From contig CALKAA010000198.1 of assembly GCA_937983495.1 (NCBI GenBank), positions 1 to 12,862 on the forward strand: DNA of 12,862 nucleotides, written 5' to 3'. The stretch is from an uncultured Gemmobacter sp. Its GTDB lineage: Bacteria; Pseudomonadota; Alphaproteobacteria; Rhodobacterales; Rhodobacteraceae. Shown here piece by piece: positions 6,651 to 12,862 of this stretch (within the stretch, counting starts at the first letter, position 1; every line of letters starts with the position of its first letter). Made by a program: the position numbers and the translations under genes. The notes under the pieces are model-generated. The model was not told where the DNA came from and did no database searches. It worked only from the letters and a program-made list of their open reading frames with translations.

Positions 6651-7637
6651 TCATACCCTTTCGATGATCTTCTCGCCAAACAGGCCCTGCGGCCGGAAGA
6701 CGAGGAAGATGAGCGCCAGCACATAGGCGAACCAGTTTTCCGTCGCGCCGCCGATCAGCGGGCCTGCGAAGAACTCGAACAGTTTCTCGCCCATGCCGAT
6801 GATGAGGCCGCCGACAATGGCGCCGGGGATCGAGGTGAAGCCGCCCAGCATCAGCACCGGCAGCGCCTTCAGGGCGATCAGCGACAGCGAGAATTGCACC
6901 CCGGATTTGGACCCCCACATGATGCCGGCAACCAGCGCCACAAAGCCCGCAATCGACCAGACCAGAACCCAGATGAAGCGCAGCGAAATGCCGACCGACA
7001 GCGCCGCCTGGTGGTCATCGGCCACCGCGCGCAGGGCGCGGCCATATTTGGTGTATTGGCTGAACAGGGTCAGCGTCAGCACCAGCGCCCCGGCCACGAA
7101 AGCCGCGATGATGTCGAGATTGTCGATGAAGAACCCATAGCCGAAGGCGTTGAAGGTCAGCTCGTCGATGGTTTCGTTGATGCCTTGCGGCAGGCCCACA
7201 TCCAGTTTCTTGATGTCGGCCCCCCACATCACGTCGCCCAGGCCTTCCAGGAAATAGGCCAGGCCAATGGTTGCCATGAACAGGATGATGGGGGCCTGAT
7301 TGACCAGATGTTGCAGCACGATGCGCTCGATGGCCCAGGCAAGGCCCACCATGACCAGCGCGGTCAGCGCGATGGCGACCAAGGCAGGCAGGGTCCAGCC
7401 GAAATAGTGCAGATCGGTGCCCAAGGTGGCGTTGATGATATGGGCAAAGGGAATTTGCCCCTTCTGCAAGCCCACCAGCGTGAGGGCGGCAAACAGCGCC
7501 AGCACCCCTTGGGCATAGTTGAAGATGCCGCTGGCCTTGAAGATCAGCACGAAACCAAGCGCCACAAGGGCATACATGATCCCGGCCATGAGGCCATTGA
7601 GCGAGACCTCGATCGCGTAAAGCAAAGTGTCAGGCAT
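6651..7637 (-). CDS. livH: Branched-chain-type ABC transporter permease LivH
   Basis: This 328-residue integral membrane protein is the LivH-type permease. It begins with the family hallmark LNGLMAGIMYALVALGFVLI followed by FKASGIFNYAQG (about 13-44). The coupling loop GRALRAVADDHQAALSVGIS (199-218) contacts the ATPase subunits, and the late conserved segment ALKALPVLMLGGFTSIPGAIVGG is present. It ends with the typical LVFRPQGLFGEKIIERV. The length is a little above the roughly 300 residues of E. coli LivH; the extra residues lie in the loop around KKLDVGLPQGINETIDELTF (144-163), which could be periplasmic. The start overlaps the end of livG by 8 bases, and GGGGGTGG upstream is the likely ribosome-binding site. 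Confidence 0.93.
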   Translation of the reverse strand: MPDTLLYAIEVSLNGLMAGIMYALVALGFVLIFKASGIFNYAQGVLALFAALTLVGLQKGQIPFAHIINATLGTDLHYFGWTLPALVAIALTALVMVGLAWAIERIVLQHLVNQAPIILFMATIGLAYFLEGLGDVMWGADIKKLDVGLPQGINETIDELTFNAFGYGFFIDNLDIIAAFVAGALVLTLTLFSQYTKYGRALRAVADDHQAALSVGISLRFIWVLVWSIAGFVALVAGIMWGSKSGVQFSLSLIALKALPVLMLGGFTSIPGAIVGGLIIGMGEKLFEFFAGPLIGGATENWFAYVLALIFLVFRPQGLFGEKIIERV

Positions 7638-8442
7638 GTTCCACCCCCAGATAGGCCCGGATCACATCGGGATTGCTGCGCACCTCGTCGGGCGTGCCGT
7701 CGCCGATCTTCTTGCCGTAATCCATCACCACCACGCGGTCGCTCAGGTCCATCACCACCCCCATGTCATGTTCAATAAGCGCGATGGTGGTGCCGAATTC
7801 GTCATTCACATCGAGGATGAAGCGGCACATGTCCTCCTTTTCCTCGACGTTCATCCCGGCCATGGGCTCGTCCAGCAGCAGCAGCTTCGGCTCGGCCGCC
7901 AGGGCGCGGGCAAGCTCAACCCGCTTTTTCAGTCCGTAGGGCAGGCGGCCCACCGGAGTTTTGCGGATGGGCTGAATTTCCAGAAAGTCGATGATCTTCT
8001 CGACCTTTTCGCGATGCGCGACTTCCTCGCGCTGCGCCTTTCCCCACCACAGGGATTGCGCGGCAAGCCCGGTTTCCATCAAGGTCAGGCGTCCGGTCAT
8101 GATATTGTCCAGAACCGTCATGCCTTCAAACAGCGCGATGTTCTGGAAGGTGCGGGCGATGCCTTGGCGGGCCACCTCATAGGGGCGCATCGGCGCGCGC
8201 TTCTGGCCACGAAACCAGACTTCGCCCTCCTGTGGCACATAGAAGCCCGAGATGACGTTCAACATGGAGGATTTGCCCGCGCCGTTGGGGCCGATGATGG
8301 CGCGGATCTCGCCCTCGCGGATGTCAAAGCTGATGTCCGTGATCGCCTTCACCCCGCCAAAACGCAGCGTGATGTTCTTCATCTCCATCAAGACGCCGCC
8401 GATCTTGCGGCCGTCGGCGGTGGTATAGCCTTCGGTGCTCAT
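7630..8442 (-). CDS. livG: Branched-chain-type ABC transporter ATP-binding protein LivG
   Basis: This 270-residue ATPase is the partner of LivF. Motifs in order are Walker A GPNGAGKSS (51-59), Q-loop RTFQNIALFEGMTVLDNI (from 97), signature region LPYGLKKRVELARAL (167-181), Walker B LLLLDEPMAGMN (187-198) and H-loop IEHDMGVV (His225). The signature is LPYGL rather than LSGGQ; LivG proteins as a class have relaxed signatures such as LSYGQ, so this is a subfamily trait and not evidence of decay. The ATG overlaps the stop of the acyl-CoA ligase gene by four bases (ATGA), with GGAGGG upstream inside that gene. The first 18 residues precede an alternative Met19 or Met21, but the overlap and ribosome-binding site favour the full length. 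Confidence 0.93.
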   Translation of the reverse strand: MSTEGYTTADGRKIGGVLMEMKNITLRFGGVKAITDISFDIREGEIRAIIGPNGAGKSSMLNVISGFYVPQEGEVWFRGQKRAPMRPYEVARQGIARTFQNIALFEGMTVLDNIMTGRLTLMETGLAAQSLWWGKAQREEVAHREKVEKIIDFLEIQPIRKTPVGRLPYGLKKRVELARALAAEPKLLLLDEPMAGMNVEEKEDMCRFILDVNDEFGTTIALIEHDMGVVMDLSDRVVVMDYGKKIGDGTPDEVRSNPDVIRAYLGVEHA

Positions 8443-10406
8443 GCGGCAGCCCTCCGGTCTGGGGTGCGATTGGGGGGAACGGTGGCCGCGTCCATCATGC
8501 GGACAGTGGCGCGGATGGCGCCTTTGCGGCCATCCTCATAGGTCACCTCGGTTTCGGTCGCGACCGAGGTGGCACCGTCATAAAGCCCTGCGATGAGATC
8601 GGCATATTTGGTCTCGATGACATTGCGGCGCACCTTGCGGGTGCGGGTCATCTCGCCATCATCGGCGTCCAGTTCCTTGTGCAGGATGCAGAAGCGGTGA
8701 ATCTGGCAGCCCGATAGCACGGCATCCTGTGCCACCGAGGCGTTCACCTCGGCCACATGGCGGGCGATGGTCTCGTAGACGCGGGGATGACCCGCCAGCT
8801 CCTGATAGCTGGAATAGGCGATGTTGTTGCGCTCGGCCCAGTTGCCGACGGCGGTCAGGTCGATGTTGATGAAGGCGGTGCAGCGGTCGCGGCCATTGCC
8901 AAAGACCACGGCCTCCAGAATATTGGGGAAGAACTTCAGCTTGTTCTCCACATATTTCGGCGCGAACAGGCGGCCATCGGCCATCTTGCCCACATCCTTG
9001 GCGCGGTCGATGATCCGCAGATGCCCCGATTTTTCTTCGAAAAATCCGGCGTCACCAGTGGCCACCCAGCCCTCTGCATCCTTGGTAGAGGCGGTGCTTT
9101 CGGGGTTCTTGTAATATTCCACAAAAGTGCCGGGGCTGCGGTAGAACACCTCGCCATTTTCCGCGATCCGCACCTCCACACCCGGCGAGGGCACGCCAAC
9201 GGTATCTGAACGCACCTCGCCATCGGGTTGTTGGGTGATGAACACCGTGGCCTCGGTCTGGCCGTATAGCTGTTTCAGGTTGATGCCGAGCGAGCGGTAG
9301 AAATCAAAGATCTCCGGCCCGATCGCCTCGCCCGCCGTGTAACCCACGCGGATGCGCGAAAAGCCGAGCGTGTTTTTCAGCGGCCCGTAAACCAGCTTGT
9401 CGCCGATCCAATAGGCCAGACGGTCTCCCAGGCTCACCGGCTTGCCATCGAGGATTGCGGGCCCGACGCGCCGCGCGACCTTCATGCAGCGGTCGAACAT
9501 CGCCTTTTTCAGCCGCCCGGCATCCTCCATGCGGATCATCACTTGTGTGAGCTGACCCTCGAACACGCGCGGCGGGGCGAAGAAATAGGTCGGCCCGATC
9601 TCGCGCAGGTCGGTCATCATGGTGGCGGCGCTTTCGGGGCAATTGACGCAAAAGCCCGTCCACATCGCCTGCCCGACGGAGAAGATGAAATCCCCCACCC
9701 AGGCCATCGGCAAATAGGCCAGAACATCATCGCCGGGGCGCAGCTTGTCGAAACTGGAAGAATTCTTGGCGGTTTCGATGATATTGCGGTTGGACAGCAC
9801 CACGCCCTTGGGTTTGCCCGTGGTGCCCGAAGTGTAAAGCATGACACAGGTGCTGTCATAGCCCAGTTCGGCAATACGGGCATCCAGTTCGGCATCGAAG
9901 CGGAAATGACCAGCCTTGCCCTCGGCTTCCACATCGGCCAGCGCATTCATCCGGCTGTGGTCGTATTTGCGCATGCCGCGCTTGTCGACATAGACGATCT
10001 GCTCCACCAGATGCAGGCGGTCCTGCACCTCGATCACCTTGTCCACCTGCTCCTGATCGCCGCAGATCACAAAGCGCGCGCCGCAGTTTTCCAGCACATA
10101 GGCCATCTCTTCTGCCACGGCATCTTGATAAAGCGGCACCGGCACTGCGCCGCACATCTGCGCGGCAACCATCGACCAGTAAAGCGCCGGGCGATTGCGC
10201 CCGATGATCGCAACGTGGTCGCCCCGGTTGAGCCCCAGTGCCAAAAAGCCAAGTGCAATGCCGCGGATCTCGGCCGCACCTTCGGCCCAGGTCCAGCTTT
10301 GCCAGATGCCGAATTCCTTTTCCCGCCAAGCTGGCCGTCCGGCATAAAGCCGGGCGTTGCGCGCCAACAAGGCCGGAACCGAGGTCAACTCGTCCGTCGC
10401 TGCCAT
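8439..10406 (-). CDS. AMP-dependent acyl-CoA synthetase/ligase (long-chain type)
   Basis: This 655-residue cytosolic enzyme would activate a carboxylic acid to its CoA thioester by way of an acyl-AMP. It carries a full adenylate-forming motif set: P-loop YTSGTTGKPKG (191-201), PPRVFEGQ (278-285), YTAGEAIGPE (356-365), YGQTEA (381-386), the ATGD motif (449-452), and IIDRAKDVGKMADGRLFAPKYVEN (465-488). Near the C-terminus comes GEMTRTRKVRRNVI, which carries the likely catalytic lysine. Length and the DRAKD/TRTRKVRR style match the long-chain FadD15-like group rather than acetate or benzoate ligases, but chain length or aromatic specificity cannot be read here. It is the first gene of the operon, with GGGAGGA ending 4 bases before ATG 10406, and it overlaps livG by ATGA. 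Its product probably acts on the acid brought in by the transporter. Confidence 0.92.
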   Translation of the reverse strand: MAATDELTSVPALLARNARLYAGRPAWREKEFGIWQSWTWAEGAAEIRGIALGFLALGLNRGDHVAIIGRNRPALYWSMVAAQMCGAVPVPLYQDAVAEEMAYVLENCGARFVICGDQEQVDKVIEVQDRLHLVEQIVYVDKRGMRKYDHSRMNALADVEAEGKAGHFRFDAELDARIAELGYDSTCVMLYTSGTTGKPKGVVLSNRNIIETAKNSSSFDKLRPGDDVLAYLPMAWVGDFIFSVGQAMWTGFCVNCPESAATMMTDLREIGPTYFFAPPRVFEGQLTQVMIRMEDAGRLKKAMFDRCMKVARRVGPAILDGKPVSLGDRLAYWIGDKLVYGPLKNTLGFSRIRVGYTAGEAIGPEIFDFYRSLGINLKQLYGQTEATVFITQQPDGEVRSDTVGVPSPGVEVRIAENGEVFYRSPGTFVEYYKNPESTASTKDAEGWVATGDAGFFEEKSGHLRIIDRAKDVGKMADGRLFAPKYVENKLKFFPNILEAVVFGNGRDRCTAFINIDLTAVGNWAERNNIAYSSYQELAGHPRVYETIARHVAEVNASVAQDAVLSGCQIHRFCILHKELDADDGEMTRTRKVRRNVIETKYADLIAGLYDGATSVATETEVTYEDGRKGAIRATVRMMDAATVPPNRTPDRRAAA

Positions 10407-10627
10407 ATCTTCCTCCCTCGTGTCCCCCGGCCTGCCTGTGTGGGCTTGCGGGGCTGCCCCTCCTCAAGGGCTGCGCGGCGAATCCTGTCCGCCACGCCTG
10501 ACAATGAACAGATTTGCCGCCAATGCTTGCGCGACTTTTTCGCAATCCTTTCGAATTGTAACGGAGGGCTTTTCCCCCTTCCCGCCCCGCTGTGGCCGGT
10601 GTTAGCCATGGGCAGGGGGAGGATGTC
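10407..10627. promoter_or_regulatory. Divergent control region between ligase operon and kinase gene
   Basis: This 221-bp gap must carry the leftward promoter of the seven-gene operon and the rightward promoter of the kinase-regulator pair. The part at about 10501-10562 is clearly more AT-rich than its surroundings. It holds an imperfect inverted repeat, TTGCG-N9-CGCAA at 10527-10545, with an overlapping register GCGA-CTTTT-TCGC. I could not identify a convincing -35/-10 pair on either strand. A small GGGG-CTG-CCCC hairpin sits at 10450-10460. No ORF with protein-like content is seen here. Confidence 0.55.
10615..10622 (+). promoter_or_regulatory. Ribosome-binding site that sets the kinase start
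   Basis: GGGGGAGG ends 5 bases before ATG 10628. It decides for that start over the in-frame GTG at 10592, which has no comparable site. Confidence 0.8.
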
Positions 10628-12556
10628 ATGGCCAGCGACGAGGAACAGACAGGCCTGATGCGGGCCGGGTTGAACCTGATCCAGCAGGCGTTGTCGATCT
10701 ATGACAGCGATCTGAAACTTTCGGTCTGGAACCGGCGCTTTGTCGAAATGTTCGCGCTGCCCGAACATCTGGCGACCAAGGGGGCCAGTTTCGAGGAGAC
10801 CATCCGCCATCTGGTGCAGCGCGGCGAATATGGTGTGGTGGATGACCCGGAGGCCGCCGTGCAGGCGCGTGTGCAGGCCGCCCGCGCCTTCAAGCCGCAT
10901 TACATGGAGCGCGAACGCCCCGGCGGGTTCTGGATTTCGGTCGAGGGGGCACCGCTGCCGCAAGGGGGCTGGATCACCGTCTATACCGACATCACCGAGG
11001 TGAAGTTGCAGGAGCGGATGCTCCGCGACCGCTCGGTGGAATTGTCGGGTGAGGTGCTGGCCAAGGCCGAGCGTCTGGCCCATGCCAACCGCCAGCTCGC
11101 CGCCAGCAATGCCACGCTGGAGGAAACCAAGCGCCAGTTGACCGAGATGGAGGCGCGCATCCGCCTGACGACCGAGATGATGCCCGCCCATATCGCCCAT
11201 GTCGGGCGCGATCTGCGTTACACCTATTCCAACCGCCGTCTGGGCAGCGTGATGCCGGGCCGGGCAACCGAAATCATTGGGCTGACCGGGCGCGAGGCGC
11301 TTGGCCCGGTGAACTTTGCCCGCATCCTGCCTTGGCTGGAAAAGGCACTGGAAGGCGAGGCTTCGGTGTTCGAATTCACCGATGATGACAGCGGGCGGCG
11401 CATCCGTGCGGCCTTCACCCCCGATCAGGAAAACGGGGCCGCGGTGAACGGCGTCTATATCCTGTCGATGGATGTCACCGCCGAGGCGCAGGCCCGCGCC
11501 GCGCTGGCGCAGACCCGCAAGCGCGAACTGGCGGCGCAACTCACCTCGGGTGTGGCGCATGATTTCGCCAATTTGCTGACCATCATTCTGGGCCTGCAAT
11601 CGCGGCTGGAACGCATGGCCTTGCCTGATGAGGCGCGAGGGCTGGTCTCTGGCACCTTGGCGGCGGCGCGGCGCGGTGGCGTGCTGCTGGACCGGATCGC
11701 CACCATTTCGGGCCGGCCTGCGCTCAAGCTGGGGCCGACCGATCTGCCCGCGCTGCTGGAGGATCTGCGGCTGCTCGCCTCGCCGACATTGCCACCGCAA
11801 ACCCGGCTTGAAGTGCATCTGGGCGGCGCGCTGCCACGCCTGTCGCTGGATGCGGGCGGCCTGCAGGATGCGCTGCTGAACCTGATCCTGAACGCCCGCG
11901 ATGCCATGGCGGGCCGGGGCGGCCTGATCCGTATCTGCGCCCGCAATCTGCGCGATACCTGGATTGAAATCCGGGTCGAGGATGAGGGGCCCGGCTTTTC
12001 CGGCCCGGCGCTGGATCACGCGCTGGACCCGTTTTTCACCACCAAGGGCGGCGAGGGGTCTGGCCTTGGCCTGTCGATGGTGTTCGACCATATCACCCTG
12101 TCGGGCGGCTCGATCCGGCTGATGAACAAGCCCGAGGGGGGGGCCGTCGTGTCGCTGCGGTTGCCCTTCCGCCCGGTGGCCGAGGCAGCGCCGCCGATGC
12201 TGGTCTTGCTGGTCGAAGATGACTCCGACATCCGCGAAACGGTGCGCGAAATGCTGCGTGGGCTTGGCCATGCGGTGATGGAGGCGGCGACAGTGCCCGA
12301 AGCCCTGATGCTGGCCGAGGTGCCGGGCATCGGGCTGGTGCTGTCGGATATTCAACTGGGTGCAGGCAATGGGGCAGAGCTTTTGTGTCTGTTGATGGCG
12401 CAGGGCCATCCGGCGCGCATGCTGCTGATGAGCGCGCTGCCTCCCCATGATCCGCGCCGCGCGCAAGCTCCGGTGCCGGTGCTGGGCAAGCCCTTCGATG
12501 CCGAGGCCCTGGCCGATGCGCTGGCCCTCGCCATGGGCCGGGAGGCCGCCGCATGA
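10628..12556 (+). CDS. Hybrid sensor histidine kinase, PAS-PAS-HisKA-HATPase-REC, soluble
   Basis: This 642-residue kinase has no membrane segment, so it should sense a cytoplasmic signal. A PAS-like domain (PAS_7 style, GLNLIQQALSIYDSDLKLSVWNRRF onward, about 14-125) is followed by a probable coiled coil (about 127-180) and a second PAS-like domain (about 181-285). The phospho-acceptor is His311 in SGVAHDFANLLTIILG, an HDFxNLL-type HisKA in which the usual first Asn is Ala. The ATPase domain has an N-box (LNLILNARDAM, 417-427), G1 (DEGPGF, 452-457), DPFFTTK, and G2 (GSGLGLSM). The C-terminal receiver has acidic residues E530-D531-D532, phospho-acceptor Asp574 (LSDIQL), Ser602 and Lys621 (GKPF). 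It overlaps the next response-regulator gene by ATGA, so the two probably form a phosphorelay. A run of eight G at 12136-12143 separates kinase core from receiver. The signal is unknown; a CoA ester or the imported acid is a guess from context. Confidence 0.9.
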   Translation: MASDEEQTGLMRAGLNLIQQALSIYDSDLKLSVWNRRFVEMFALPEHLATKGASFEETIRHLVQRGEYGVVDDPEAAVQARVQAARAFKPHYMERERPGGFWISVEGAPLPQGGWITVYTDITEVKLQERMLRDRSVELSGEVLAKAERLAHANRQLAASNATLEETKRQLTEMEARIRLTTEMMPAHIAHVGRDLRYTYSNRRLGSVMPGRATEIIGLTGREALGPVNFARILPWLEKALEGEASVFEFTDDDSGRRIRAAFTPDQENGAAVNGVYILSMDVTAEAQARAALAQTRKRELAAQLTSGVAHDFANLLTIILGLQSRLERMALPDEARGLVSGTLAAARRGGVLLDRIATISGRPALKLGPTDLPALLEDLRLLASPTLPPQTRLEVHLGGALPRLSLDAGGLQDALLNLILNARDAMAGRGGLIRICARNLRDTWIEIRVEDEGPGFSGPALDHALDPFFTTKGGEGSGLGLSMVFDHITLSGGSIRLMNKPEGGAVVSLRLPFRPVAEAAPPMLVLLVEDDSDIRETVREMLRGLGHAVMEAATVPEALMLAEVPGIGLVLSDIQLGAGNGAELLCLLMAQGHPARMLLMSALPPHDPRRAQAPVPVLGKPFDAEALADALALAMGREAAA

Positions 12557-12862
12557 CCGCCCATGTCGCCATTCTGGACGACGAGCCGGAGATTCGCCGC
12601 ATGCTGGCCGATGCGCTGGAGGAGTCGGGTTTCAAGGTGACGACCTATGGCCGTGCCACCGAATTCGAGGCCGCGCTGAAACGCATGATCCCCGATGTCT
12701 GCCTTGTCGATCTGGGCCTGCCCGATCGTGACGGGCTGGCGGTGGTGCATCGGCTGGCACTGGAATCGGGGGCGGCCATCATCATCATCTCAGGCCGGGC
12801 ACAGGTGCAAGACCGGGTGACGGGGCTTGAGCTGGGGGCGGATGATTACATCATCAAGCCCT
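12553..12862 (+). CDS. Response regulator, receiver domain (3' end beyond window)
   Basis: The gene is cut by the right edge after 103 codons. The visible part is an almost complete receiver domain: MTAHVAILDDEPEIRRML with acidic residues Asp9, Asp10 and Glu11, phospho-acceptor Asp53 in CLVDLGLPDRDGL, a Ser80 switch residue in IIIISGR, and GLELGADDYIIKP with conserved Lys102-Pro103. The LGLPDRDGL and LGADDYIIKP phrasing is typical of OmpR/PhoB-type DNA-binding regulators, but the output domain lies outside the window, so DNA binding is inferred. The ATG overlaps the kinase stop by four bases, with GGGAGG about 8 bases upstream. It is the probable partner of the hybrid kinase and a candidate regulator of the divergent ligase/transporter operon. 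Confidence 0.88.
   Translation, partial: MTAHVAILDDEPEIRRMLADALEESGFKVTTYGRATEFEAALKRMIPDVCLVDLGLPDRDGLAVVHRLALESGAAIIIISGRAQVQDRVTGLELGADDYIIKP

Noticed and set aside
7630..8442. LivG signature LPYGL instead of LSGGQ as a sign of an inactive ATPase
   Set aside because: LivG proteins commonly have relaxed signatures (LSYGQ-like); Walker A, Walker B and H-loop are intact, so this is a subfamily trait.
10450..10460. GGGG-CTG-CCCC mini-hairpin as a terminator or repeat element
   Set aside because: Four-bp stem with a 3-nt loop and no U-tract; such palindromes are common by chance in GC-rich intergenic DNA, and no second copy was seen in the window.
10385..12466. A 693-codon open frame on the minus strand opposite the hybrid kinase gene
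   Set aside because: It is a shadow frame of a GC-rich gene: the product is His/Arg/Gln-rich and low in typical fold patterns, while the plus-strand frame shows complete kinase motifs and a good ribosome-binding site.
1..12862. Search for CRISPR arrays, tRNA/rRNA genes, insertion sequences, phage genes or defence islands
   Set aside because: No regularly spaced repeats, no tRNA-like cloverleaf, no transposase or integrase motifs, and no terminal inverted repeats were found by reading; the region looks like ordinary chromosomal metabolic and regulatory DNA.

Overview
The window looks like a chromosomal segment of a GC-rich alphaproteobacterium, most likely a Rhodobacterales (Rhodobacter/Paracoccaceae-like) species. 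The basis is high G+C, dense co-directional genes with ATGA overlaps, an MlaA-MlaC pair, a PrtD-type type I secretion ATPase, and protein sequences resembling those of that order. The assignment rests on recognition only. I see no rRNA, tRNA, CRISPR array, insertion sequence or other mobile element.

Left part (1-1971): the N-terminal 110 codons of a type I secretion permease/ATPase are read leftward off the edge. A divergent 240-bp gap separates it from a rightward two-gene unit for outer-membrane lipid asymmetry: an MlaA/VacJ lipoprotein, then an MlaC-type periplasmic phospholipid carrier with a twin-arginine-like signal. This unit ends in a clear rho-independent terminator. Next to it lie a perfect 16-bp tandem duplication and a second terminator facing the opposite way, which serves the large leftward operon.

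Middle part (10406 down to 2069, minus strand): a tight seven-gene operon, in transcription order long-chain-type acyl-CoA ligase, LivG, LivH, LivM, Liv-type substrate-binding protein, LivF, and a PaaK-like adenylate-forming protein. This is a complete branched-chain-amino-acid-type (HAAT) ABC importer with a CoA ligase gene at each end. The likely logic is import of a carboxylic acid (fatty, dicarboxylic or aromatic) followed by CoA activation. The substrate cannot be read from sequence. The terminal PaaK-like protein lacks a recognisable Ser/Thr/Gly-rich ATP-binding loop. The binding-protein gene is bracketed by two strong GC-rich hairpins, which may set its mRNA level apart from its neighbours.

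Right part (10628-12862): diverging from the ligase operon across a 221-bp intergenic region is a soluble hybrid histidine kinase (PAS-PAS-HisKA-HATPase-REC). It overlaps by ATGA a response regulator, of which only the receiver domain is inside the window. The arrangement suggests, but does not prove, that this phosphorelay controls the transporter/ligase operon.
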